64,000 bases of DNA from Tethya wilhelma. Lineage: Eukaryota; Porifera; Demospongiae; Tethyida; Tethyidae. The DNA lies in NCBI GenBank assembly GCA_964030475.1, contig CAXIPT010000001.1, forward strand, positions 4,976,995-5,040,994. Direction: 5' to 3'. The notes beneath the pieces are model-generated. The model ran no database searches. It saw only the letters and a program-made list of their open reading frames with translations, and was not told the origin of the DNA. Position numbers and translations under genes: made by a program. Shown here piece after piece: positions 45,601 to 57,881 of this stretch; position 1 is the first letter of the stretch; every line of letters starts with the position of its first letter.

Positions 45601-46937
45601 TTTCACAAAATGGAAGTGTTATAATATAGTGCTTCAGTTCCATCATGCCAGGGAGAATGAGTAGGCATTGATGTAGGTCGTAGTACAATATGGCGAGTGA
45701 GAAAGCCACACAATTGACAATTACAGCCGGCATTCGATTCAAACTAAAAGCCTGAGTAATTGCTAATGAAAGAGAGCTCAATAGCTCAAATTACTGGCAA
45801 AGAGGGTGCCATAGATGAAGGTATTCACCACCGGTCTGGTTGTAGGATGCCACCCCCAACACCCAGGCAGCCACCACCACTCTCCACTCATACTACAGCT
45901 AGTCAGGTACAGCTAGATCCAACAACCAACTAGCTAGCTAAGAGAGAGAGAGATAGAGAGTTAGCTAGGAGCTAGGTAGTTGTCAACTAAATGTCACCAT
46001 TTTACCACCATCTGCCACTAACAGATTAGTGTGTTGATAGTTGGCACAAACATTGCCGGGCAACAGTTAATCTCATCCACTGGAACAGCAGAGCACATTG
46101 TAGTGGCATGTTCAGCTGCCATGGGGACAATAATAGCCGGCCATTAGTCATTGATCCAATTAGGCCTCCCTTGCAGCTGCTCACGCTCCTTATATGCCAC
46201 GGGCTTTGATCAAAATCAAATGGAAACGGACTCGCCACAGCACTCACATAAACACCAGCTCCTGCCTCTGAAATCAATAGCTAATTTTATCGCTACCAAA
46301 AACAAAAGGTCGATATTCAATATTTTGCATGCCTCCACACAATAATGAGGATTGACTTGCTCCGAGCAAAACATGAAGATTATCCATTTACCAAACCACA
46401 TTCCAGAACCAAAGAAACTCAATTGCCTCCTCAGACAAACTATGTAGCTAACATGAAAATCAACAATATCCTAGACAAAGGCCACACCCAGTGATTGCTA
46501 ACGCTCTTGGTAAGAGAACATTCAAGAGATACTTGGAGCAGTTTCTAGACCTTATCTTCTATGGAATGATGACCTAAACAAACGTCACACACATGTGCAC
46601 ATCTAGGCTTAATAATTATTCGTCACACAACAACAGCAAAAAAAAACCAACAATACAAGAATCACTCAAACAGTAATATCACGCCTGGAGGTTTCCCACA
46701 TTACCTTGAGTAGCGATGCAACTCAGGCAGTCTCTTTTCAGCCAGCTCTTTGTTCTTGAGGAACTTGGAGTAGGTCTTGCCAGGGAGGAAGGGAATGAGA
46801 CGAGGATGCTTCTTGCCCTTCTGACCTCCTTCCTCTGGGAACAGATCTAGCAGCTGTGAGTGAATGTGTGTGTGTGTGTGAGTGTGTGAGTGTGTGAGTG
46901 TGTGAGTGTGTGAGTGTGTGAGTGTGTGAGTGTGTGA

Positions 46938-46981
<44 letters not shown>

Positions 46982-48107
46982 ATGTATGTAGCTCATGTAT
47001 TAATGCATGTCTACTAATGTGTGCATTTACATCAATATTCAAACATTTCAGTGTGAATGTTTGCAGCTGATCCGTGCCTTACAATCTGACACATATTGAA
47101 CACAACACGGCCGCATTTCAAAAACCACTACAACACCTGAGGATTGCAACACAGTCATCGACTGGTTCTCACCTAGTAACACACACAAACACACTCATTA
47201 TTATCATCCCAACACTAAGAGAGAGACGCTCAAAGGCAAGGCAAAGTGATATCACATCTTTACAACTTGGCGGCTGAAAGCATAGTTTGATCAATAATTC
47301 ATAGTAAGTCTGTTTATGCACAGGATGGCATGCCAACAGCTGCCTCACTCTTGGCAGAAAACAGGCTTGATGTAACTACTCGTAAATGTAGTCAAAAAAG
47401 CGACATCTTTTCAAGGAGTTCTTTTAACCTCCCATTCACCCCATTCATCCTTGAAGCAAACTTCTAGCAAGAATGTTGCCACAAATGCAAATCATGTATC
47501 TGAATATTCAGCTCCCAGGCTATTTGCCTTCAGGGACACTAGTACAGTTGCATACATAATGAGTGCTAGCACACAATCACAATACAGACTGCAGCTCCAT
47601 TGAACACCATCATTGAAACCCCTCCAATCACCCCTCCATTAAACACCACCATTATTATCACCATCCTGTAGCACCAGTGGTCTAGGTTACCTTGGTGTGG
47701 AAGGAGAAGAAGTCTCCGTATGTCCTTCTGACAGTGTACTGGGTCCCATCTGACCACTCCACTAGGATCATGTAGACATAGCGCTTATCAACAGCTCTCT
47801 TGTAGACACTGTGCACCTCCAACAGAGTAATGTAAGCTGAGTATGAGAGGGCAGGACAAAATTGTATAAAGTTTTGAATAATTATGTACCATGCATGAGT
47901 AGCCTTGTAACATGGGTATTCCTCACTTCTGAGTTGTGTTTGGAACACAAGCATACAAATAATAGAAACGAGGAACGCCTGCTCTACAAGACTAGTGTAC
48001 AAGAGTTAGATGTTCAATATTGGTAACTTTATACAAGTACCAAGCACTTAATCTATGCCTGAGATTAATTAATATCGTGTGGGGTGACAAGTTTGCACAC
48101 ACACGCA

Positions 48108-48148
<41 letters not shown>

Positions 48149-48497
48149 ACGGAGAAGCAGGCAAACATACTCCTCGTGTTGTGATGTACAATGTATGTAC
48201 ATTGCTCTCAAGCAAGAGGTGTGTGTGTGTGTGCGTGTGAACTTGACACTAATGATATCTTGTAGCCAAATGATTGGTGCCACTTTAACAATCAAGCCCA
48301 AACATCTGCCCTGGCTAGCTAGCTGGTTAAACAACAACTGCATCCAATAATAGAGGACATTGCTGAACAAAATGAGAGAGAGGCAAAATAATTTGTCACA
48401 TTACATATCTTACCATCAGCTGCAGGTTCTCTGAAGTGACCATCAGGTGGATACTTCTCCAACTCACTGTTGAGAGTTTTCTGTGAACAAGTTATGT

Positions 48498-48555
<58 letters not shown>

Positions 48556-49730
48556 CGAGTGCATAAATGAACACAGCAGTGGTGTTTGCGTATACATGTG
48601 TGCACATTCACTTCAGCTACAGACTACACATCCACAGGATTGATTGCATCACAACTGAGTAAGTCACAGTAAGGAGGGGTGACCAAGAAAGAACTCCCAC
48701 TCTACACTCACTGGTGCATTCCTCAACGCTAAAATACAATTCCACTCTAAACAAGGAGCAAAGAAAACACGCTAGCTACCACCACCTTCAAGGAGAGAGG
48801 AAAAAACCCTCTGTAAGATTTATTGTTTATTTCCTTTATCCTTAACCATCCGATCACACACAAAGACCACTTGATGCAAACCACACTGTCAAACCACCTC
48901 TCCTTATGTAGCTAACACTTGCATACCTTCTAAATTGTTTATAAAGCCATCCATGGGAAAATACTACACTTCTGGCTAAAAACACATCACCACAAACAAA
49001 CAAACACACAGCTAGAAAGAGAGACTCCCCTCCTCAAGATACCCCTTCCTCTCCTCCTCCATGGAAACCAAATGACCATAAAATAATTCCATGCAAGAAC
49101 ATCCTGTCTAGATGCCCGACATCAAGCAATACAGAGTAGTACACGTCAGAGTGTACAGTATACGCATTGATGTGATGACCCCATAAAGCGTAATTCACGA
49201 AACCACGACTGCACTTGGGAATCGGGGATTGTTTTGAGGAAAGAAGCCTAGTCCAGGACCAGCCTCGAGCAGGATGAAATTGCTCACAATACAGTTACCA
49301 AGCAGTCACAATACACAGTGACTGTTTCTAATTACGTTGCAAATGGTATTCTATTGTTCCTGTGATACGGCTACAGAGGGCAACAAAAACAGACCAACAC
49401 TCAAAATATTAATTCCATCACGCCACCTCCCACACACGCCTCATGATGGGAATTAAGGACTATGATAATATTATAGTACAAAACTTTTCATTGAAGTGAT
49501 TCGTCCTTGCTCTGTTTATGGTAGCTACCCGTGGCACAACAACTGGTAGCAGTTAATGTAATTTGCACTAACTAACGCTTGCCTTAAAATGCACTAATTT
49601 CAATAAATTTTGCAATAAAACAATTAAAATGGAACATGATTAGCAACTAGACAGTCTGCTGTGAAACAGCTTCACGAGCAACAAGAATGTTTCACACACA
49701 CACGCACACGNATTTATTAACACACACAAG

Positions 49731-49797
<67 letters not shown>

Positions 49798-50349
49798 GGG
49801 GGTGGCTTGTGCTTGTCCACTTACCTCCATGGAGTTGGAAAAGCTTCCTGAGAAGGTGTACTTGCATTTGTCAAGGAAGTGAGAGTCCATGCGATGGAGG
49901 TAGGTGTACATCAGGTGCTGGCGCTGGTTGAAGGTGAACGCAGGATGGTTGACAGCCAGAACATACAGCAGTCGATAGTCTTGCATCACTCTGAGGTCAT
50001 TGGCATCACTGAAGTAGTTGAAGACCCTCTTGTCGTTGAGCAGGCTGAAGACAGCCTCGGCCACTGGGTGGTTGTCAGCATGTACCACGGCTAGAGCACA
50101 GCACAGCTTCTCACAAACTTCGTGTGTCACTCCCTGCTCCTTGAAACCAGAGTAGTAGTTCACTCTGTTAGCGCTGACCTCGGCCTTACTGACGAACGAC
50201 TTGTAGTGTTCCTTAGAGGAGTCCACGAGTACAGTGCCCAGGAAGTGCATCTCGTAGGGAACACAGTGACGAAGCATTCGACAAAACAGGTCTATCCGGT
50301 CGCAAGCAGGCATGCCATGAAACACTTGAAGAACTTCGGAGATTTTCAT
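40337..50349 (-). CDS. ZCCHC14: ZCCHC14-type RNA-binding protein (PX, SAM, CCHC zinc knuckle)
   Basis: Vertebrate ZCCHC14 uses a Smaug-like SAM domain to bind RNA hairpins and recruit TENT4 poly(A) polymerases. Nine exons (minus): about 50349-49825, 48480-48411, 47838-47692, 46855-46706, 45084-44960, 44473-43102, 42722-42632, 42077-40653 and 40420-40337. Start Met at 50349 (MKISEVLQVFHGMPACDRID); the frame runs open to 50412. The N-terminal helical domain matches ZCCHC14/ZCCHC2. A PX domain spans exons 3-5 (AYITLLEVHSVYK; YTVRRTYGDFFSFHTK; PRLIPFLPGKT). The SAM domain is VEESLLRWLKNLRLHKYYSL to GMTKGAAKKLHRKLDELK. Long Ser/Pro/His-rich disordered regions flank it. Near the end is the knuckle CFNCGKRGHVGTTC, followed by a basic tail. 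The large introns hold many (CA)n/(GA)n tracts and N at 42149 and 49711. Confidence 0.88.
42080..42250. repeat. (TG)n microsatellite with single N, ZCCHC14 intron
   Basis: Runs directly into the 3' splice site of exon 8 (sense-strand (CA)n then CAG). Contains one N near 42149. Confidence 0.9.
42951..42982. repeat. (CATA)n microsatellite
   Basis: Eight tandem catacata-type units in the ZCCHC14 intron between exons 6 and 7. Confidence 0.9.
46866..46976. repeat. (TGTGAG)n/(TG)n compound microsatellite, ZCCHC14 intron
   Basis: About nine imperfect tgtgtgag units followed by (TG)n, next to the acceptor of the PX exon ending at 46855. Confidence 0.85.
49734..49794. repeat. (GA)n microsatellite, ZCCHC14 intron 1
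   Basis: About 30 GA units, 30 bp from the exon-1 donor; preceded by a single N at 49711. Confidence 0.9.
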
Positions 50350-51462
50350 TTTTCCCCCTTTCCTATACGTGCTTGTTTGTTTGTTGAATTGTAGCGATAA
50401 ACAACACTCCAAAGTACTGACTACAGTGTCCTCTCAATGCACCACAGGTGTTCGTGTGTGTGTGTCTCTGAGACAGCTGTTGTAATTTAGACTGTTGTTA
50501 CAGATTTGCTGTTGTGATAGAGATACTTGACTGATCTCATTGATAAACAATTCTTATTTTTTGTGGTCGAAAAAAAGATCACCAATTTCTTCGGCTGCTG
50601 CTCTGGTAAGTTGTGCAATACCTTCCTCTTTTGCTATCCTTTTAATACAGGCCTGAGAAAGACAAGGAGAAACTGTCAAACAGTGAATATGTCAGAGCAG
50701 CTTACTGTATAGCAACAACAATATTTAATATCAAAACTCTCTCACTCAAATTACCTAATATCAATCTCTAACTATACAATTTGTATCTTTCTATATATCA
50801 TAATATTCCTCCTATAATACACGTACTCTGTTTGCCTTTAGCGGCCTCCACACCTAGGTCTCTGCACAGCAAAAGCCTTCAAACATCTTCAACACTGAAC
50901 ACACAAAATCACTCAACTACTCGAGGAACTTCAGGGGTATAGACTAGACGTGTGCTTTTGTAAAGAGAAAGTCAAAACACACCAGGGGTCTTGCTCTCGA
51001 TTAGGTGCTTCGTAGTTTACTCTGAGGATTCTACCTTTCCCAGCAGAAAGTGATTAACCCAGTAGATTTCTTTATTTGGCAGGGCTCGATTTCTGCAAGC
51101 TATCCAATTCTCTCAAGGTCATGATTAACACATTTTTCTAGATTGTGGGTTTGCCTTCCAGTGGACTTCCTGGAAGGTCCAATAAGTATACCGTATCCTT
51201 GAGACTTGCTCTAAATATACGTGTAAACAAAAAAAATATTGCAATCTCTGTCATGGATGATGGAAATAGGAACACATTGCAGCTTTAGTTCATGTAATAG
51301 ACTTGGTAAGCCCCCTCTGTAGCAAATGGTGGATGATAGTAATACAATAATATTCTTACAGATTTTCTTCCATTCACCTGTGATAACTGTCATCAAGTAT
51401 TCTGGTAAGATGCCTCATTCTTTCATTTGATGTGTCACCTTTTCTAGTAAAATTGTATTATG
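50350..51462. other. Upstream region of ZCCHC14 and unresolved 5' part of ZFAND1
   Basis: Should carry the divergent promoters and the first ZFAND1 exon(s). The only candidate exon is about 50540-50611 (donor gtaagttg at 50612), which could splice in frame to the exon at 51463, but it has no ATG and lacks part of the AN1 cysteines. Nothing else recognised. Confidence 0.35.
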
Positions 51463-53920
51463 CACTTATGCAGTAAAGAACATAATTCTCCAGACAGCCA
51501 TGGCTGTGAGTCTGTTCCTCCTCCTGGGTTGCTAAATGACGGCAAGGTATGTGCAACGTTCAGCGCTCATGCTGCTTTGGTTTATAGAATCGATACCATA
51601 TCACATGTATGTGTGTGCACATATTATACATTGATGCCTTGTACAATATAGCCCTATGTCTATAATGATCTCCCTGAGTGGAGTATAGCCTCATGTGTTG
51701 TGCGTGGACACCAACCATGAAATGTCAAACATATTTTGTACATGCCCTAGAAGGTCAGTAAACCTGTCCTCACCCATACAACATACAAGAAAGGTATTTG
51801 ACCACACAAAGAGGACATGAAAGCACCTATTGTTAACTGAGAGAGAAGCCCCAATAGACTCATACACTATCTGCTTCAAATAAGGCCCTGTGTACCTAAA
51901 ACCATTTGTGCTTGAATCATGTGTACTGCACACACTGCAAGAAGAAAAGGCCTGTAGCTATGTAGATGTAGCTAAAATGGACAGATTGTCATAGTAGTAA
52001 CAGTGCATAGCATTGTGTACTAGTTAGTATGTACATGGTTGCTACTGGTTGTTGGTATCCAAGGTGATATATACTTGATAAGAAAATAGATTTTTAAAGT
52101 TCCACTTTCATTTTTAGCAAAACTGAATGATTAGATATGGTCATTCTGTAGAATATTGATATTTGAATGTACGTTCCACTGCATGCCCTGAGAGCTGGAG
52201 TGAGTGGGAAGAGCATTCCACCTTTGAAGTAGAACATGCCAATACGTGCAAGCCTCTACCAAACATATCTCCAGATACACCCACCCAAAGTGCCAGCCAG
52301 CTAGAGTACCGTGCCATTTTGTTCAAGAGAGAGTACACGGCCTGTGTTTTAGTCTGTAGATGGGCAATGAAGCATTCTTGAGGGATTTTTCTTTTGGCAT
52401 GAAATTGTGGACATCTTTGGTCGTAGGGTGTAGCTCCATGATGGACGCACTTAGTAAGTTAGCGCCAACTATTTGAAGTACCTGAGGTAGTTTTTACATA
52501 TCTGTGGTTGTGGTGTGGAGATCCCAACTAAATACTAAAGTCTCCAAGATTTTATCGTACACATTCTTTACCAGGGAACATAGAACCTTGTGTTAGGTGC
52601 ATCTATTCGAGCTCACACCCACACCTAGAGCAGCTGCACAAACATTATTAAATTATCTTGCATTAGAATAATACCCTTCACTATCTTGTGTCTGCTGTCC
52701 ACAGACACATGGCTCTCCCACCACCAACTCCCAGCCCTCCTTCTTCACTTGCTCTCTGTCTGGCTGCAAGAGAAGAGAACTGGTTGAGGTGAGGTGTCCT
52801 CACTGCGATGAGAGGTTCTGTCTCCAGCACAGACACCAGGAGGACCACAGCTGTAGAGCACTCACCAAGGAGCAGCTGACCAAGGAGCAGGAGGAGAAGG
52901 ACAAAGAGAGAGTGATGATGAAATTAAACAGCGTAAAAAAATTGCAGCAGACTGCTTCAAAATCTTCTGCCCAAAACCGTAAGATTTTTTTTTTTTCAAT
53001 ACCATACAAAATGATGTTTGTTTTCATTATAATTGCTTCTCTTCATAAAGCTAGAAGGGGTGCCAGGTCCGAATCCACTCGAGCTAAAGTGGCTATAATG
53101 AAACTGAAGATGAAGGCAGAGGGACTGGAATCAATACCACAGGTTGGGTTGCATGTTTGACTCTTACTCTGAATCACACACAGAGTGTATCAGACATCTG
53201 AGACCGATATAATTTTATTGCCCATCTCTTCCAGAGTGAGAGAGTATACTACAGTGTACAATTTCCTCGCAAGTATGGACTTCCAAACAAACCAATGTTT
53301 TTCTCAAAGGTACACTGCACAGGTCACCACCCATTTCAGTTTATCCTGTACTAAAATCAGCTGATGTGTCAATCTACATCGTTGTAGGAGTGGTCTGTTG
53401 GTAGGGTGGTGGATTTCATTGCTGAGAGACTCAAGCTGTGCAATGAGAACAACAAACAAGGTGCACAGGTATGTATGTATGTATGTATGACAGTATGTTC
53501 TCATGTTCTTAAATTTTGAGGTTCTGAACTAACAAACGTAGAAAAGTATATTATATTGCTTGCCAGTTTTTTGATCCTCAATTAATTGTTGTTTTCGGTT
53601 GCCTCATGTCCCTAGCTCAATAATTAGCAGAATGTGTTTTCTTTCGGTAAATGTGTTTAGCTTTTGATCTCTAGTGGTCACTAGCTGTGAGTTTACATTA
53701 CATTTACATTCAGTGATCTTCCCTAGGTGGGGTGTCTTAATGTAAACCACTGTTCCCCATCACATGTCATACATACCTAAATATTACACATATACAGAGG
53801 TTGTTGCTCCATTCATCCAGTGGTGAGCCATTGGTGATGTCAGTAGCCCTGCACTCTCTCCTAGAGAACGAGGCCCCCAGTGGTGGGGAGCTCATATTGG
53901 AATATGAAGACCAACAATGA
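51463..53920 (+). CDS. ZFAND1: ZFAND1-like AN1 zinc-finger protein (5' end unresolved)
   Basis: Vertebrate ZFAND1 recruits p97 and the proteasome to stress granules. Readable exons: about 51463-51547 (KEHNSPDSHGC, end of AN1 finger 1), 52707-52979 (AN1 finger 2, complete: TCSLSGCKRRELVEV then CPHCDERFCLQHRHQEDHSC, followed by a Lys/Glu-rich helix), about 53049-53142 (ARSESTRAKVAIMKLKMKAE), about 53235-53309 (SERVYYSVQFPRKYGLPNKP), 53388-53469 (EWSVGRVVDFIAERLKL), and 53799-53920 (LLLHSSSGEPL to LILEYEDQQ), the last three forming the ubiquitin-like C-terminal domain typical of ZFAND1. Stop 53918-53920. The first half of finger 1 and the initiator Met are not convincingly seen. Confidence 0.75.
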
Positions 53921-54134
53921 ATCTTCTCGTCTATATATAATACCCTCTCTTTGAAAATCATCCTTTTGTATTCACTGTTCTCATGCAATGACATGCATGC
54001 AGCATAATTATAACAAGTTATACGTATAATAAACAGATGATGTTGTGAATATCACATAAACATAATGTACATGGGTTTGTATTCACCGCAGCAATAAATA
54101 ATGGAAGCAAAATAATATTATCATAGTATAACTG
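53921..54134. other. Convergent 3' region ZFAND1 / OXNAD1
   Basis: 214 bp, A/T-rich, with an aataaa-type signal on each side (for example ataataaacag near 54027 on the plus strand). No gene. Confidence 0.5.
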
Positions 54135-55381
54135 TCACCACCATTTCTCATAATGCACACACTGTGGTTCAACACTACACTGAGTTAAGAGTATCTTGAG
54201 CATGTCTTCAGTCATTGGAGGGGGGCCACACACATAGCACTCTAGTCTTGAGTGGTCCAACTGTGCCAGAGCATTGGCAACATCTTCAGGGCCTATTCTG
54301 TGATCCCTGCAGTCTGAAATATTAGTGCCAACTGATGATTTTTCAGTCAAAGGCTCATGATAGGAATGGAACAATGCCCAAGGTCTCACTTGAAGTGGTC
54401 TGATTGTCTTTGTGTCTGGTGAGAAAGTAGTGTACACTGATATCACTGTGGCTGCTGCATATCCTGTCAATGTTGTCCTATAATACACAATATTATTGTC
54501 AGAAGTGTTAGATGAGAGTAGTGTGTACCAGTACGATATCATACCTTGAATATGAGTTCTTCTAGTGTCTTTGCTGAGAAGAGAAGCTGCACTCTACCAT
54601 CGCTGTGTTGCCTGATAGTAGAGTCACCAGGCTGACTGTGGTGAAGGTGAAGGAGGTTGGCATGGTGTTGCAACATTGAGAAGAGGGGATTTATTCCCAC
54701 GCCCCCAGCAATTAGCAAGAGGTTCCTAGGAGTGGATGGAGCATACATGAAATCTCCTCCTACTTCCATGCTCAAGACATCACCCACTTGGCACTGTAAT
54801 ACCATAGAATTTAATATCAGTACATCAAAATCAGACTAGAGTTATAAGTTTACCTTGGTGGTCATCCACAGTGCAGGAGGGTGGTCGCTGCGTTGAATGG
54901 CTAGGTCAATAGTGCCACTGTCCTGGAGTTGCTGAGGAGGTGATGTAATGGAGTAGCCACCTACAGTCTCTACACCAGGTATGTATAAATCTATCCTACA
55001 TAAAAACGCAAATGGAGAAATAAAACACAACAGTGAACAGAGCTGTGTATAATAACACGTAATATACCCATAGATATTACATAGTATATTATATCTATGA
55101 TATACCATTGTCCAGAATGGAATTTTACACTGGAATTAGCCACTTGCAGTCTGTAGCCCTTCACTCTTGGAGAGAGCTCTTCGATCTTTGTTACTGTCAC
55201 TTGTGAAGTAATCTACAGCACAATCAATGTGAATATGATACAAGAAACAATTATATAAGCTTGCCTTATTTCTTGAGCTTCCTTCTGTACGCTCCATGTG
55301 TGTCTTACCACTGCTACTGCTCATTCTACAGTACAATAATCCAGGTATTCTGCCCAGACTGAAAGTGAGTGGCAATCTCAT
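54135..55381 (-). CDS. OXNAD1: OXNAD1, mitochondrial oxidoreductase NAD-binding domain protein
   Basis: Ferredoxin-NADP reductase-like flavoprotein with FAD-binding barrel and NAD-binding half. I start at the Met at 55381 because MRLPLTFSLGRIPGLLYCRM looks like a mitochondrial presequence; an upstream in-frame Met at 55445-55447 overlaps the WRNIP1 start codon. Following exons read ITSQVTVTKIEELSPRVKGY, FHSGQW, RIDLYIPGVETVGGYSITSP (FAD-binding RxYS-like region as GYSITS), VGGDFMYAP, LLLIAGGVGINPLFSML (NAD-binding glycines), LLFSAKTLEELIF, and the C-terminal CYVCGPPPMTEDML and final EKWW that mark the family. Stop 54135-54137. Six exons, short introns. Head-to-head with WRNIP1. Confidence 0.9.
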
Positions 55382-55445
55382 GCTTGAATGGGTAATGGTC
55401 GTCGTGCAAGATGCCACCCACGTGTGACGATCTTTACCTTCCAGC

Positions 55446-56357
55446 ATGGCATCTTCTCAAATGGAGGGCTCTGCTAATTGCCCAATCTGTGGCAAAGCAG
55501 TTCCACTAGAGAGCATCAACAATCACATAGATATCTGTCTCCTTCCAGGAGGGAAGGAACTGCATGCTGAAATGAAGCTAGATGAATCTGGTGCCACTCC
55601 TACTAGGCTCACTGCCACAAGTAGGTCTAGTGGGACTGTTGGGAGTGCGAGTGGGAGCATAAGACAAACACCAGCATTATCTAGGAAAAGACAGTCACCT
55701 AGAGAAACTGGAAAGCAGTCATTACTTGTTCCTTTTGACAAGAGTGAGACTCCACACCGTAACCTTGAAAGCCAACCACCTGCAAAGAGTAGAAAGCTGA
55801 CCTTGAGCTCAACTCCTACCAGCTCAAAACAACAGTCTATTCCCACACTAGACACTGCAGCTGCTAGTAGCAGTGAAGACAGCAGCAGAAAAAATGTGGG
55901 TGCAAGTGTTACTACAGACTTAAAGGCTCCACTAGCTGAGGTTGTGAGACCTACAGTCATTGCTGATTATGTTGGACAGGAAAGCATCATTGGAAAGAAT
56001 GCTATTCTCCGGACCGTGCTAGAGTCAGGTCAAGTACCATCGATGGTATTCTGGGGACCACCTGGATGCGGAAAGGTATAGTGTATTGACCCATTCCATG
56101 ATTAGTTCACAAATATACTGGTATCGTCTTCATTTCAGCCTGCCATAATTTTGTTTGTATAGACAACTCTAGCCAGAATTATTTCCAAGGTGGCACATGA
56201 GAAGTTGGGTACAAGGTTTGTTCAACTATCAGCCACAACAGCTGGAGTGAAAGATGTCAAAGATGTTGTTCAAAAGGCCAAGAATGAGTGGGCTCTACTC
56301 AAGAGAAGAACCATCCTCTTCATTGACGAGATTCACAGATTCAACAAACTACAGCAG
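55446..56357 (+). CDS. WRNIP1: WRNIP1 AAA+ ATPase, 5' part only
   Basis: Werner helicase-interacting ATPase (yeast Mgs1, bacterial RarA) acting at stalled replication forks. Exon 1, 55446-56075: UBZ4 ubiquitin-binding finger [20 protein letters not shown], a Ser/Thr-rich linker, then [16 protein letters not shown] and FWGPPGCGK; exon 2, about 56161-56357: TTLARIIS (completing Walker A) and [15 protein letters not shown] (Walker B). After a normal donor at 56358 no further WRNIP1 exon is found: sensor motifs, lid and the C-terminal RarA oligomerisation domain (about 350 residues) are absent as far as 64000. Either the next intron exceeds 7.6 kb and hosts the DED genes, the gene is broken, or contigs are misjoined. 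Confidence 0.85.
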
Positions 56358-56540
56358 GTATATCAGTGTATTAAATGCAGAATAAATTAAAAAACAACAA
56401 TAAAATGTTTGTGTGCTTTATATAGCAGGTAGCTGAATCATTTTGGTACCAATTTTTAGAATCTACTGTAGGATAGCACAATGCATTTGTGTGTGGTTTG
56501 TGTTTCCATGCTAACGTCACTAGTGTAGCTGTAAGTTACA

Positions 56541-57881
56541 TTATTGTTGAGCTCCTGGATCTATTGCGAGTAGTCGTTTGATTAGAACTCCTTGTGGAGA
56601 TGTTGGAGGACAGAGTTTGGTTATTCTACCCTTTAGATTCTCAATTTCAAACCGTGTGGCAAGAGCAATTCTGTAAGTGTGTTTAAGACCCAACTGAATC
56701 ACCTTGTCTTGTCGGATGAATTTAGACAGCTTACTTATGAATTCACATGGATCAATTTCTATGGTTTGTTCATTATCATTCCCCAGCGCTATGAGGAGGA
56801 TTAGAATAGAAATCCAAGGAACAAGAACCAGATCCAGATCTGAATTAGAAGGTGTTGCTTCAATATCAACATCAGCTAGAACTGTTTGAAGTACTTTGTG
56901 ATCAATTATTGTCGCAATTGAGTGATAAAATTCGCCAATTAATTTCTTATGTTTCATAAGTAGTGCCTTTAGGTAGCTCTGATGTGGTTTGAGATCAATT
57001 TGAGAAGTAGCTGCTAGGAATACACAGCTAAGAAGCCAAGTAAGCATAGCATAAGAAGTATTAGCACCACAATAAGACAGAGCAGAAATCCTTTCCCTAG
57101 CTTGTTTCATCTCACCCATCATTCTCTCAGAGTCCACTAGTCCCATACAAATGTTTTCAATGCATTCACAAGCTCTGTCTGATTGAAACTCTTGTCTAAA
57201 GAATGGCTCATATTTACTAGATGAACTACTAGTAGGATCTGCGCTCATTATTGCATCTTTGAATAATATTTGATGTGCCATCAGCTTCACAATGTATGTC
57301 TGAAGAACAGAAGGCTCAGGCCAATCAGTGTTTGAAATGTAGATAAGATAGTTTGTTGTATACTCCTCTGTGAATGTAAGAGCATTAAACATGGCTTCAA
57401 AAAAGTATTGAGTGAAATGAGTAACATTTGTAGTTTCTTTGAGTTGAGAAGTGTGTACTGTGAAAGAATTTGTGTACGATGTTGAAGCTATGTTCATACA
57501 CGCTTCCCATTCTTGGCTGTTGTTGACTAACTTAGACAGGGCATCTCTGAAACCAATCATCTTCCTCTCTTTTGTAAGAAATATTGTTTCAAGAGTGTTC
57601 CAAGGAGCTTGAAAACTTGTTGGAACAAATGAAATAGCACTTCCTTGAAATGGTAACATGTTGTCAAGATCGATTCGACCAATTTGTTTCAGTTGTTCTG
57701 AGAGGTAGCTGTAGTTCCCTGGCCCAAGTAGGCCCATTCTCTCAAGCTTCACAAACAGCTGATAACCTTTTGTAATCCCCTCTGAGAACTCAACTGATGG
57801 GCAAACAAAGAGTAGCCTTTGAACATCATCTGTTGACATTCTATCTGACAGAGCCAGCAACAAGACACGATGACTCTCCAT
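56541..57881 (-). CDS. DED protein with two hydrophobic segments, array copy A
   Basis: Intronless, 446 residues. Residues about 4-75 form a death-effector domain: helix starts RVLLLALSDRM, DDVQRLLFVCPS, ITKGYQLFVKLERMGLLG, and the hallmark RxDL (R69-I-D-L72) in QIGRIDLDNML. The remaining ~370 residues are not a family I recognise; they have hydrophobic stretches at about 276-293 (SYAMLTWLLSCVFLAATS) and 351-367 (LVLVPWISILILLIALG), an acidic/Ser linker near 215-235, and a conserved end RFEIENLKGRITKLCPP. No caspase, kinase or nuclease motif. DEDs elsewhere act in caspase-8/FADD-type death and immune complexes; here the role is unknown. The start is preceded by a run of A on the coding strand. 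Confidence 0.82.
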   Translation of the reverse strand: MESHRVLLLALSDRMSTDDVQRLLFVCPSVEFSEGITKGYQLFVKLERMGLLGPGNYSYLSEQLKQIGRIDLDNMLPFQGSAISFVPTSFQAPWNTLETIFLTKERKMIGFRDALSKLVNNSQEWEACMNIASTSYTNSFTVHTSQLKETTNVTHFTQYFFEAMFNALTFTEEYTTNYLIYISNTDWPEPSVLQTYIVKLMAHQILFKDAIMSADPTSSSSSKYEPFFRQEFQSDRACECIENICMGLVDSERMMGEMKQARERISALSYCGANTSYAMLTWLLSCVFLAATSQIDLKPHQSYLKALLMKHKKLIGEFYHSIATIIDHKVLQTVLADVDIEATPSNSDLDLVLVPWISILILLIALGNDNEQTIEIDPCEFISKLSKFIRQDKVIQLGLKHTYRIALATRFEIENLKGRITKLCPPTSPQGVLIKRLLAIDPGAQQ

